From Diploptera punctata (lineage: Eukaryota; Arthropoda; Insecta; Blattodea; Blaberidae), in the NCBI GenBank assembly GCA_030220185.1, contig JASPKZ010004199.1:2561863-2625862 (forward strand): a DNA stretch of 64,000 nt. Direction: 5' to 3'. Below, one piece after another: positions 43,087-52,371 of this stretch; the first letter of the stretch is position 1; each line of letters starts with the position of its first letter. The notes beneath the pieces are model-generated. The model had not been told where the DNA came from and made no database searches. It was given only the letters and a program-made list of their open reading frames with translations. Both the position numbers and the translations under genes were made by a program.

Positions 43087-43135
43087 CACAGCATTGAGAA
43101 TGTCACAAATGATGTGAAGAAACCCTGGGTCTGCT
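43087..43135 (+). ncRNA. Hammerhead-like motif, PLE-d
   Basis: Same sequence features as the opposing minus arm; AGCA/TGCT stem I, stem II TCACA/TGTGA. Confidence 0.55.
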
Positions 43136-43260
43136 ATGAATTATGAAGTATGAGGTGAGTGAAATAATAAAAAATAAACAATATTAAAAAACCTCATAGT
43201 GTTATTTCCTATCTACATAACTTAATTAGTAATTGAATTTGTGGTAACTTTTATTTTCAG

Positions 43261-43350
43261 ATTGACTTATCGAGATTGCCATGTATGAGCTATACAAGTA
43301 GTTATGAACTACCACAGACCTCAACACCAACCAGCTCAACTGTACAGCAG
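43261..43350 (+). CDS. SMPD4: SMPD4 exon (short linker)
   Basis: TTATTTTCAG acceptor, CAG/GTAGGA donor; 30 codons in phase 0, IDLSRLPCMSYTSSYELPQT then STPTSSTVQQ. Ser/Thr-rich linker with little similarity; accepted because splice sites, phase and neighbours all fit. Confidence 0.85.
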
Positions 43351-43462
43351 GTAGGATGATATGCACATGTATCCTGCTCCATAATGTTCAATTTATTCTA
43401 AGCAATTGGCCAAAATGTTTAGGAGTCATCATTTCCTCATAATTTGATTTCTTTTAATTCAG

Positions 43463-43636
43463 AGGGAAGTTACGTCAACAACTCCTATAACTTCTCGATT
43501 GTCAGTGCAAGACTGGAGAGATAGAAAACGACACATCAAATATGAGGGTGATCCCGATCTCGAGCCAATAAGAAGCACAGAGAATGCATTCCTTGTTAGA
43601 CTTCTATATCAGATTACTTCAAAACTTAATGAAACT
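43463..43636 (+). CDS. SMPD4: SMPD4 exon (GDPDLEPIRSTENAFLVRLLY block)
   Basis: TTAATTCAG acceptor, ACT/GTAAGT donor, 58 codons in phase 0. Ends RHIKYEGDPDLEPIRSTENA, FLVRLLYQITSKLNET. Vertebrate SMPD4 has [20 protein letters not shown].LF, an unmistakable match. The preceding intron is only 112 bp. Confidence 0.97.
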
Positions 43637-43674
43637 GTAAGTAAATTATCTACATTTAAACATAATTACATTTG

Positions 43675-43820
43675 AATTTGAGGAGAAAAATTTTCGCCTA
43701 GACCGGGACTCGAACCCGGGACCCTTGGCTTTCCGGGCCAAGTGCTCTACCAACTGAGCTACCGAGGCGAGTTACGATCTAGATGCAAATTTTTCTCTTA
43801 TATACGTTGTAATTCCCTTT
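43675..43820 (-). repeat. T element, tRNA-like unit and flank
   Basis: tRNA-like unit ~43696-43770 (-): GCCTCGGTAGCTCAGTTGG A-box region, anticodon stem TTGGC/GCCAA with loop CCGGAAA (GGA), B box GGTTCGAGTCC with a fully paired T-stem CCGGG/CCCGG. The best-preserved GGA unit, with 59295 a close second. Confidence 0.8.
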
Positions 43821-43859
43821 GTAATTACATTTGATCAATAATAATAATAATAATAATGT

Positions 43860-44225
43860 TCACCGCTGTGGTCTCGAGGTAGCGTGCTGCCTTGTCACGC
43901 AGCAGGACGGTTCAATCCCCGGTCGGGACAAGTTTTCTGGGTGAGGTTTTTTTGGGATTTTTCCTCACCCGTAACACAAATGTCAGGAAACTTTAAGGCC
44001 CAAAAGGTCCCCAAACATCATATGGCCATCATAATCATCATCGTTCATATTTGCCTTAGATTAAACTTATGTTTAAGGACTCTCCTGGCACACCATCATC
44101 ATCATCACCCATCATATCATCAGGGTTGCGTAACCCTGCCTTCCAGGTGCTCCAACCTCAGAAGTGGATTACAATTATGCCAATGCCGGGACAGAATGCC
44201 AGAAATGTCTAAAATGACATTGAAT
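43860..44225 (+). mobile_element. Hybrid SINE: SINE-B head, SINE-C body
   Basis: The head TGGTCTCGAGGTAGCGTGCT...GGTTCAATCCCCGG and GGGTGAGG segment are SINE-B. From ~44045 the body (GGACTCTCCTGGCAC...TTACAATTATGCCAATGCC) is that of SINE-C at 14412-14605. Confidence 0.75.
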
Positions 44226-44545
44226 AAAAAAAATACTCTCAGACTGAGGTTTGAACCCAGGACCTTTGGCTTTCTATGCCAGTGCTCTACCAATTGAGCT
44301 GTGTGATTAATAATAAAAAACTGAAAAATCCCCACTGGTTTTTTATAGTAATGTTTAAATTCCCAATAAAAGTCTTGTTAAAAAAGAAGCCATCATTTGC
44401 TTGATTGAGGAACGGTTCGTAGCATTTGGCACTTGGAAATTAGCATTGTATAAGAGAAAAATTTGTGTTTAGATTGGAGTGCTCAGATAGCTCAGTTTAT
44501 AAAGCAGTTTCTGTGTATATTTTTCTCTTCAAATATAGTTTGTTG
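44225..44545. repeat. T element, two opposed tRNA-like units (one decayed)
   Basis: Minus unit ~44232-44303 (B box GGTTTGAACCC-type inverse, anticodon region CATAGAAAG); body AAGAAGCCATCATTTGC; decayed plus unit 44476-44515. Confidence 0.65.
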
Positions 44546-44667
44546 TTCACATTTTGTTCAAGCAAATTTTGCTTGCTGTTGGATGTTTACCACAAGGGTC
44601 TATATCTGTTTTTAAATTGTGTATCCACAACATAGTATAATAGAATGTATGGAATATGTTTTTTCAG

Positions 44668-45051
44668 TATGCACTTGAGATGTATCATCTGTATGACCAC
44701 AGTGGCATTTTGGGCTACGTGTCTCGACAGATTTTATCTCCACCAATGGTAACAAGAAAATATGACAAAAGCAAAGCTGGGTTCTCACCACAAGTGGAAG
44801 TGATTTTGCCCCCTCGTCTTAGTTTGCGAAGTCTTGCAAGCCATCGGACTATTGTGTACAATATGCTAGGCATGTTGTTGTCTTGGATGTTGGGTTATGG
44901 AGTGTCTACGTATTTATTAGGTATCGTCTTCCTTTGGTTTATTTTTGTACTTGTCAAAGCAGTTTTTGAACCATTTTTTGCTACTTCAAGGCAAAACGTT
45001 CAGAATGTTGGAAATGCAAACCAGAGTTTCTTGTCAGATAATAGTTTTTAA
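44668..45051 (+). CDS. SMPD4: SMPD4 terminal exon with C-terminal membrane segments
   Basis: TTTTTTCAG acceptor; 127 codons then TAA at 45049-45051. YALEMYHLYDHSGILGYVSR then VILPPRLSLRSLASHRTIVY matches the PRLSLRFLGSYRTLV region of vertebrates. Next come two hydrophobic stretches (about 44868-44975): NMLGMLLSWMLGYGVSTYLL and GIVFLWFIFVLVKAVF. The C-terminal membrane anchor fits the ER/nuclear-envelope location of SMPD4. Confidence 0.96.
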   Translation, partial: YALEMYHLYDHSGILGYVSRQILSPPMVTRKYDKSKAGFSPQVEVILPPRLSLRSLASHRTIVYNMLGMLLSWMLGYGVSTYLLGIVFLWFIFVLVKAVFEPFFATSRQNVQNVGNANQSFLSDNSF

Positions 45052-45180
45052 AAAATAATCTTATGTGACTGGCATTGGATATGAAGAAGAAGCTGTACGG
45101 GATGAAACAAAGTCATGTATTTAACTGCAGTGGATCAATTATTGATCTAAAATAAACAGAAAATTTGTACCTTTATTCCA
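45052..45180 (+). promoter_or_regulatory. SMPD4 3' UTR with polyadenylation signal
   Basis: AATAAA at 45151-45156, about 100 bp after the stop, followed by a TTGT-rich stretch. A cleavage site near 45170-45200 is inferred. Confidence 0.65.
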
Positions 45181-45414
45181 TTGTTTCCACAACATTGTGA
45201 GAAAATAATGCACATATTTTGATAGCAGATGTCTCATTATTTCCCTAATTAAGTTAAAAAAGTTATAAGCGTAAAGTAAAAAAAAGTGCCTACCTCAGCT
45301 ACATGCTTATGTTCAGCTAATATTTCACACCCTGGTGGAATTTATTACAAAACTAACAATTTATTCTAGAATTGAATTAAGATGGAATTCATGAAATGTA
45401 CGTGTACTCTGTCC

Positions 45415-45740
45415 CATGCCACAGCAAAGTGGTTAAGGCAAATGCCTTGGTGCAGAGGCTACGGGACTTGCGCTGTTTCAGGTCTCCATGGCAGAAGAAA
45501 TTTTCTTGTGGAATTTTGGCCAGTATGGGATTGGTTCCCACCCAGCATTGCGAGGAATTTGGGTAGCTACAATAAGTAGCAGCTCCAGCTTGAGAAAACA
45601 AGCTATAACGGCTAGGGGACCCCAACATGCCGACCACATGTCTCCCCTACACTTGTGGATTAACACCTGTGGATGTGAAGCCAGCCACTCGGCTGGTAGG
45701 CCTGTCATGCCATTGAGTACCCTGTCATGCCATTGAGTAA
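45415..45740 (+). mobile_element. SINE-D, decayed copy
   Basis: Shares GGGACTTGCGCTG, GTCTCCATGG, GAAATTTTCT and GGGTAGCTACAATAAGTAGC with 60985-61325. The tRNA-like head is eroded. It ends with a short duplication CCCTGTCATGCCATTGAGTA. Confidence 0.65.
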
Positions 45741-45989
45741 TGACTCTATCAGACTTAATTTTGGTGTGTTTGTATCTAATTCTCATATTTATTAACAGTG
45801 AAATTATTTTCCTTCTTCCCAATATTGAGATGTAAGTAAAATCCATAATAGTTATTTACATTATAAAGATTGAAAGTTAGGATTTTAGGACAAGTTGACA
45901 ATTTTTCTGACCTCAGCTAGGCTTTGCCTAGAATTTCAAAAACATTCGTCAAACATTTTGAATATTTGTAATGTATAAGAATTAAATGA

Positions 45990-46470
45990 ATCGTGATTTG
46001 TTCTTACCTCATACTTCTATGTTTTTTTTAAACACAGCACTGCAGTATCAGTGACCATCGTCCACCATCCTCAGCTGTTTTCACAACTGTCAGTTTTTTC
46101 TTTTGCTGGTAATTATCCAAACTGCCATCTGGTAGTTCTTGTGTTCTTTTGAAGGAATTATTTTCTAAACTGCCATCTGGTGTTCTTTTGAAGGAATCAT
46201 TTTCTAAACTGCCATCTGTTGTATTTTTGAAGAACTTTGTAATCAAGGTCGGTTCATCTGGAATCTGGAAGTTCATGGTTCTAGTATGTTTTTTTTTTAA
46301 TATATATTTTTTCCCAAACTATTAAATCCAAAGGTTTGGATAGGATGGTGACGATGGTTGCTGATACTGCAGTGCTGTGTTTAAAAAAACATAGAAGTAT
46401 GAGGTAAGAAGAAATCACGATTCATTTAATTCTTATGAATTAAACCTCATAATGTTAAAAATTCCCAAAT
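45990..46470. mobile_element. PLE-f inverted pair
   Basis: Minus arm 45990-46320 (C-terminus NFQIPDEPTLITKFF with three DGSLEN repeats); short plus arm 46325-46470, ending ACCTCATAATGTTAAAAATTCCC. A LINE inserted right at its end (46481). Confidence 0.8.
46027..46078 (-). ncRNA. Hammerhead-like motif variant, PLE-f
   Basis: Minus strand: stem I ACAG, CTGAGGA, T, GTG..CAC stem II, then GAT instead of GAA, ACTGCAGT palindrome, G at position 17, CTGT pairing ACAG. GAT and G17 break the consensus, and both also occur at 46341 and 51760. Confidence 0.45.
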
Positions 46471-46480
46471 TTATTATATA

Positions 46481-48845
46481 CTTACTTACTTACTCACTGG
46501 CACTATCGAACCCGTAGGTTCATGGCCGCACGGACATAAGCTCTCCATACATCCCTATCCTGAGCTAATGCTTTCCAATCATTCCCTGTATAATCTACTT
46601 CCCTCAAATCATAGCTAATGTTGTTCTCCCACCTCATTCTTGGTCTACCAACTGGGCGTTTTCCTTCTGGCTTTCCTACAAGAAGTTTCCATGCACGTCT
46701 TTCATTCCCCATACGCGCAACATGTCCTGCCCATCGCAGTCTACGGGACTTAACTGTTCTTATTATATCTGGCTTCCTATAAAGACCATGTAGTTCATTG
46801 TTATGTAGTCTTCTCCATTCACCTGTCTGTTCATCTCTCTTTGGTCCAAAAATTTCCTAAGAACTTTATTCTCAATACTCGTAATCTCCTTTCCTCCCTT
46901 AAAGTAAGAGTCCATGTTTCGCACCCATATAATATAACTGGTAGAATAATAGTTTTATATATTTTCAGCTTAAACGTTTTTTGAAAGGAGTTGGGACATC
47001 AAAAGTCTCTGCAATGCATAATAGCATACATTTCCAGAATTGAGCCTATGTTTAATTTCTTTGTGCATCTCATTCCTATTTGTGATTATTGTTCCTAGGT
47101 ATTTGAATTCAGCCAATTCCTCAAAATTTCCCTCATTTGTCATTAGCTGTCCATTTCCATTATATAATGTATTTCTACTTGAGACCATATATTTAGTTTT
47201 ACTGATATTTACTTCCAGTCCTAATTTCTTAGTGTTACTCAATAGTGTGTGCGTGTTGGCCTTTAGTATCTCCTCGCTATCGGCCAGTAGTACTACATCA
47301 TCAGCATAAACTAACAGCTTATTAATACCATTCAGTTGTAAGCCTTCCTCATTCTCTAAAGATTTAATGGCATGCTCTAGTACAAAATTAAATAGTAGAG
47401 GAGATAGTGCATCTCCTTGCTTCAACCCATTCTGGATTTCAAAAGTGTCTGAAAACTGTTTGCCTACACGCACCCTATTCGTTGAGCCATTTAGACACAT
47501 TCGTATAAGTCTAACTAACTTTTTAGGAATTCCGAACTCCAGCAGGATACTATATAACTTCTCCCTCTTAATTGAATCATATGCTTTTTTGGAAGTCTAC
47601 GTATAGTTGATGTACAGTACCATTATATTCCCATTTCTTTTCTAAAATCTGTCTTATACTAAAAATCTGATCTGTTGTAGACCTGTTTCTTCTAAATGCA
47701 CATTGATGATCTCCTAGAATGGCATCAATATAGGGAGTAAGTCTGCTGACTAATATATTTGATAGAATTTTGTACGAAGTTGAAAGTAATGAGATGCCCC
47801 TGTAGTTGTTGCAATCAGTTTTATCTCCTTTCTTATAAATTGGTACGATAATTGATTCCTTCCATTCATCTGGAAGAGCTTCTTTTTCCCAAATCATACT
47901 AAGCAAACAGCGTATCTTGTCCATCAATTTTTCTCCCCCTGATTTTATCAGTTCTGCTGGGATCTCATCTGAACCTGATGCTTTATACATCTTCAATTTT
48001 TCAATTGCCATTTCAACCTCTAATGCACTTGGCTCTGCGACTAGCATTTCTGCTGTCTGTAACTTATCCTCCTCAATGTCCTGTTCTGTATGTACATTTA
48101 ATAGCTGATTAAAATAACTTTTCCATCTATTTAATATACTCTTGGAATCTGCAATCATATCCCCATTTTCATTCCGAATTATGTTTGTTCTAGCCTGAAA
48201 CCCTTTCTTCTCTATACTAATTCCCTGATATAATTCTCTAATGTTCCTATTTTTTGCATTCATTTCAAGATCATTAATCTTCTCTCTCAAATATTCCCTC
48301 TTTTTACTCTTTAGTAACTTGGTGGTTTCCCGTCTAACACTACCCAATTGCTCTAAATTTACCTCATTTGGCTCGTGTAACCATTTAATTTTTGCTAGCT
48401 TTCTTTTCTTTACAATGTCGGCACATTCCTCATCAAACCATTTCTTGTTTTGCCTCTTTTTTAAACAACCAATGCTTTCTGATGCTGACAATTTAATAGT
48501 ATCTCTTATAGCCTCCCATTCCTTATTTATATCAGATTCTTCTTCGTTTGCCACATTGTCATCTGAAGATTCCAGTACTTCAAATCTATTAGCAATTTTG
48601 ATTTGGTATTCTTGCTGCATTTCATCATTTTTCAAGTTTTTTAATTCATATTTTACAGAATCATCTTTAGCGTTTGTTCCTCTCATAAGCAATAGCCGTT
48701 GTCTGATTTTCACCCTGAACAGATGATGATCTGAATTGCAATCTGTCCCTCCAACTGATCTAACATCAATGATGCTACTGTGCCAGCGTTTATCCACTAA
48801 TACATGATCTATCTGGTTCCGAGTTTCTCCATCTGGGGACGTCCA
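46481..48845 (-). mobile_element. 5'-truncated RTE-like LINE, 14-bp TSD
   Basis: AAATTTATTATATA occurs at 46467-46480 and 48846-48859. The 3' end (left) has an (AAGT)n tail; the 5' end is cut within the endonuclease (TSPDGETRNQIDHVLVDK). Inserted at the end of a PLE-f copy. Confidence 0.9.
46503..48845 (-). pseudogene. LINE endonuclease-end and reverse transcriptase, two frame breaks
   Basis: 48845-47577: end of the APE domain (GGTDCNSDHHLFRVK), linker, then MYKASGSDEIPAELIKSGGE, WKESIIVPIYKKGDKTDCNN, YRGISLLSTSYKILSNIL and LYVDFQKS (motif A, catalytic Asp; then a frameshift). 47500-46970: IQNGLKQGDALSPLLFNFVL (B), VYADDVVLLAD (C), EFKYLGTIITNRNEMHKEIK. After another break, 46712-46503: KRPVGRPRMRWENNISYDLR, WKALAQDRDVWRAYV, a terminal block common in RTE/CR1-like insect LINEs. 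Confidence 0.9.
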
Positions 48846-48859
48846 AAATTTATTATATA

Positions 48860-49150
48860 AAATTTGTAATGTAATTAATTTTATTTCTTACTATGTTGAA
48901 TTTCATTATTTTAATAAATGAATACAAAAAATAATTGGCATTTATACTACTGAGGTTGATAGGCAAACTATGCACGTTACTAGACCGCCTTGTTGCAGAA
49001 GCTGTTATAAGAATCAAATCAGTCATGGGAGAAGATTTGGATGAATATTTTGAACATCCAAAAGAAATATCAGCAAATATAATGAGGCGATGGGAGAATT
49101 AATGCAAAGTAAATCAAAGTAAAGACAAGAAAAAGAATTAATATGAGTTA
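48860..49150. other. No gene recognised
   Basis: Flank of the LINE target; a short frame (VAEAVIRIKSVMGEDLDEYF-like, broken) near 48990-49100 could be an old PLE or LINE scrap. Confidence 0.3.
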
Positions 49151-49240
49151 GTTATTTTGATTCACCTTGTAAAAAAAATGAGGTGAGTCAAAATAATTAA
49201 CTCATAATAATTAAAAGAAACCTCATAGTGTTATTTCCTT
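49150..49240. mobile_element. Minimal PLE palindrome
   Basis: GTTATTTTGATTCACC ... GGTGAGTCAAAATAATTAAC inverted around a ~20-bp centre, then AACCTCATAGTGTTATTTCC. Confidence 0.7.
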
Positions 49241-49652
49241 CTTCTTCTTCTTCTTGTAAGCCCATGTTTCTCTTAACAGAGATTTAGGTGCTCTCCCCCT
49301 ACGGGAAAGAATTTGAACCATTCTAATTTTGTTTCACTTGTTTTCATATAGATGTTATTTGAGTGGTCCGTGGTGAGCGTTCTGCCTCATACTGACTTCT
49401 AGGAAACCAAGGTAGTACTAGGACAGGAAAATTTGGTAAATTTTGCTTAGAGGCCTTTTCATTCAGGCTTAAGGATCTTTTACGAGCCTGAAAATCTTCA
49501 GACTCGGGACCCACGGCTTAAAGTCCCTCCTGGAGGACTTGCTCCTTGGATTTTTCCATCCTAAAAAAAATCCATCGACCCCGGCCAGGTTTGAACCTGC
49601 GACCCTCGGGACCAGAGGCAAGGAGCATAACCACTAGTCCACCACGGCCGAT
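49240..49652 (-). mobile_element. SINE-A copy
   Basis: Inverse of 12589-12990, complete, with head at the right (GACTAGTGGTTATGC on the minus strand, B box GGTTCAAACC-type) and a GAAGAAG tail at the left against the PLE terminus. Confidence 0.85.
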
Positions 49653-49773
49653 AGTATTATTTCCTACAAATATAAAAGAAAAAAAATATTAGGAAATTTA
49701 ATAAATAAGTTAAGTCTTAAAATTTATCGGAGAATATATTGTTTAAACAACTCACCTCATAGGATTCATGCTT

Positions 49774-49822
49774 CCATGATATCGCGATTTCAAACATAAT
49801 CATGTTCATCGTCAGCCATAAC
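49774..49822 (-). ncRNA. Hammerhead-like motif, PLE-b
   Basis: CTGACGA, T, AACAT-GATT-ATGTT, GAA, ATCGCGAT, A17, TCATGG. Confidence 0.65.
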
Positions 49823-49823
49823 T

Positions 49824-49874
49824 GAGTTATGGCTGACGAAGAACATGATTATGTTTGAAATCGCGATATCATGG
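49824..49874 (+). ncRNA. Hammerhead-like motif, PLE-b
   Basis: CTGACGA followed by A instead of T, then GAACAT-GATT-ATGTTT, GAA, ATCGCGAT, A17, TCATGG against GTTATGG. Confidence 0.65.
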
Positions 49875-49984
49875 AAGCATGAATCCTATGAGGTGAGTTG
49901 TTTAAACAATATATTCTCCGATAAATATTAATGATTATACCTCATAATGTTTACTTCCCAACATTAATTAAATATAAGTTAAGT

Positions 49985-50195
49985 CTTGTTTATTTTTTAT
50001 TATTTCACTCACCTCATACTTCATATTCATAGCAGACCCAGGGTTTCTTCACATCATTTGTGAGATTCTCAATGCTGTGTCACGTTCACAACTGACGTCC
50101 AACGGCCTTCTATCCTGCAGACTGACCTCCGTGCCATGTGGTGGCCGACCGAAGAATTTCCAAATCAGTCCTCTCTTCTTATCTCTCCTAATAAA
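49985..50195 (-). mobile_element. PLE-d 3'-end fragment
   Basis: Inverse end CACTCACCTCATAC, eroded ribozyme (50031-50080) and the C-terminal coding stretch matching 42770-42870. No plus arm. Confidence 0.7.
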
Positions 50196-50230
50196 GTTAA
50201 GTCTGTTGTCATCTTACCTCATATTGGTTG

Positions 50231-50282
50231 TTTCTTGTAGGACGTGTTTCAGAGCATCTTTGCTCTATCATCAACTTGTACA
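50231..50282 (-). ncRNA. Hammerhead-like motif, PLE-j
   Basis: TTGATGA, T, AGAGCA-AAGA-TGCTCT (6 pairs), GAA, ACACGT (one mismatch from ACATGT or ACGCGT), C17. Confidence 0.55.
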
Positions 50283-50461
50283 GACTGATGAACTTTAAGT
50301 TATTGGCACTGGATGTCGACTCATGCTCCCTCTTTTTGTGGTCCAAAGAACTTGCATATTAAATTTCTCTCAAACATAGAGAGATTTAATATGCAAGTTC
50401 TTTAATCCACAAAAAGAGGGAATAGGAGTTGACATCGAGGTTCGACAACTTACAGATCATC

Positions 50462-50508
50462 AGTCTTTACAAGTTGATGATAGAGCAAAGATGCTCTGAA
50501 ACATGTGA
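50462..50508 (+). ncRNA. Hammerhead-like motif, PLE-j
   Basis: TTGATGA, T, AGAGCA-AAGA-TGCTCT, GAA, ACATGT, then GAGG: the end signature follows at once, so stem I's 3' strand is deleted. Confidence 0.5.
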
Positions 50509-50749
50509 GGTAAGATGAAAACAGACTTAACTTACTTATTAAGTAGAACCTCATAATGTTACTTCCTATTGTACTTTCATAATAAATTAGGAAATTTGTC
50601 TATGGAAAACAGCAAATTATATAAAACAAGTTAATGAGGTTATGTTACTACATAGGTTAGATGTGATAAACATTACAGTTCTGTAGTTTGAATTTTATTT
50701 TATAATATGCATACTTTGGTTGCTTAGAAATATATGGAAAACTGTGTCC

Positions 50750-51490
50750 AAAGTAAAAGTAAAATAGTTGAAGTGACTATTTAACTCATGCCCCAAATGG
50801 GAGTCAATTACTAATCACGTTTCAATGATTTCTGTTTTACAACCAATCAGAGTCGTGTTTCACGAAATATTTATCAGTGTTATAATTACCATATTAAAGA
50901 AAGCTCCTCCTTTTTAATATTCTGAACAGGTCTGACAATTATTTTGCAGTGACAGAGCCTATGAGAAATACGGCTACCAGATTGTATATACGTATTAGTG
51001 CATGAATGTCAACACATGCCGCATGCGGGAGTTAATATAAAAACATTTGTAGCAATTGATTATACCACCAAAAAAAAAAGAAACCACTGTTTGCACTTTC
51101 TTAAATGTATTTTTTTCCCAGAAAAATATAATTGTCATATTTACATCATACGACATCAGAAATGAATTAATATACAGTTTGATGTGTTTAATTTTTTCTC
51201 CACTAGAGAGCATTCTTAAAATATTGCGTTCCTTTGGCAATAAATAGTATGATCTGGTTGCAGTGATAAACAAAAGAAGCAGATGAAGCGTACCTATCGT
51301 TTCTCATTTGTTTTCAAACATCGCCGCTTACATTGAATATATAAGTATTTTAAAATAACTACAGTTAAACAATGATTTGTGAGTAAACAGCTTAATTTTA
51401 TTCGTTAAATAGTCCTAACAAATGCCACTCTTGATTTCCAAATTCTCTAGATAAATTGGAAATCACTCGTGGCATTACTTATGATAAAGA
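50750..51490 (-). repeat. Inverted counterpart of SMPD4 intron sequence 22225-22960
   Basis: Blocks shared with 22225-22960 run in reverse order and orientation over ~700 bp. Identity by eye is roughly 75-85% with gaps. Confidence 0.65.
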
Positions 51491-51699
51491 TGTAAAAAGT
51501 TTGTTGAGATTATACAAGCGAATCAGTCACAAGGTATGATTTCCACAATTGAAAGAAGTGATTTATCAATTTAAAGGTAATTTAGTGCTGAAAAAAATGG
51601 TGACTCTCATTCTGATATATCTTAATTTAAGAGAACCATGTGATTTAAAGCTGTCTTCTGAGATTCGGGCAGTATTCCACCATTTAGATAAAATTTTAT

Positions 51700-51870
51700 T
51701 AATAATAATTAAATGAATCGTGATTTCTTCTTACCTCATACTTCTATGTTTTTTTAAACACAGCACTGCAGTATCGGCGACACGTTGTCGTCATCATCAG
51801 CTGTTTTCATGATTCATTTAATTATTATTAACTGAACCTCATAATGTTAAAAATTCCCAAATTTAATATA
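51700..51870. mobile_element. PLE-f end pair, internally deleted
   Basis: AATGAATCGTGATTTCTTCTT ... ATGATTCATTTAATTATTATT, ending ACCTCATAATGTTAAAAATTCCC. Contains the variant ribozyme. Confidence 0.7.
51760..51806 (-). ncRNA. Hammerhead-like motif variant, PLE-f
   Basis: CTGATGA, T, stem II GACGACA-ACG-TGTCGCC (7 positions, one A-C), GAT, ACTGCAGT, G17, CTGTG. Strong stem II; the GAT and G17 departures are shared with 46027. Confidence 0.5.
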
Positions 51871-51879
51871 TAAAAATTT

Positions 51880-52370
51880 TATTACCTCATATTTTTCTTC
51901 TTTTTTTAAATTTAAACTAGTTTTGAAACTTTACACTTCAGTTTCATCTTCAGTATTTTCATGACCATTGTTCTGTCGTCTTGAAGAGCTGTCTGTTGCT
52001 CCCTCTGTTGGTAGACTGAAAAACCTCGAAATCAGGTCATTTTCACTGGGAATTTCAAAGTTCATCAGTTTCTCCTTTTATGTTTTTTTGAATGTAGATT
52101 TTTTTCCAAACAGTGAGTTCTTTCGGATTTTATATTTGTTTTAATAATTTTGCCTTCTTTTTGATAAGATATTTTTTTGGACCATGCATGGGCAGCCACT
52201 GTAAACTTTTCCACTTTCCCTTTCTTGGCGTTCCTGAGATGTTCTTTCACTCGGGTTTTCAAATTTCTCTTAATTTTTCCTATGTAGACTTACTCACGTT
52301 CTTCACATTTAATCTGATAAATCCCTGATTTGTTTTCTTCTTCTATTTTCTCATTTTTGTTAGACTAATT
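51880..52370 (-). mobile_element. PLE-h 3' part with GIY-YIG remnant
   Basis: Inverse end TTACCTCATATTTTTC, ribozyme, C-terminus, then MKTRVKEHLRNAKKGKVEKF and a degraded YIG/GIY region to ~52370 (ENKSGIYQIKCEE on the minus strand). Confidence 0.75.
51908..51960 (-). ncRNA. Hammerhead-like motif, PLE-h
   Basis: CTGAAGA, T, stem II GAAACT/AGTTTC (6 perfect pairs, 9-nt loop), AAA instead of GAA, then ACTAGT/AACTAGTT palindrome. G12 is lost, so probably inactive. Confidence 0.5.
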
Positions 52371-52371
52371 A

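Larger units (their letters stand above)
42670..43220. mobile_element. PLE-d palindrome
   Basis: Arms 42680-42940 (-) and 42935-43165 (+) are near-identical inverse complements, each with the C-terminal coding end (NFEIPGYKERGLIWKFFG, RPPDGAEVSLQDIRPL) and a ribozyme. The terminus AACCTCATAGTGTTATTTCC is at 43190, 40 bp before the SMPD4 acceptor region. Confidence 0.85.
49715..49975. mobile_element. PLE-b minimal palindrome, ribozyme in both arms
   Basis: Arms 49723-49822 (-) and 49824-49960 (+) are almost perfect; no coding sequence is left between. Ends TACCTCATAATGTTTACTTCC. Confidence 0.85.
50200..50590. mobile_element. PLE-j palindrome
   Basis: Arms 50210-50375 (-) and 50376-50530 (+); both have ribozyme motifs. 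Ends AACCTCATAATGTTACTTCC at 50548. Confidence 0.8.

Noticed and set aside
48241..48726. 161-codon plus-strand frame
   Set aside because: Shadow of the minus-strand LINE reverse transcriptase frame.
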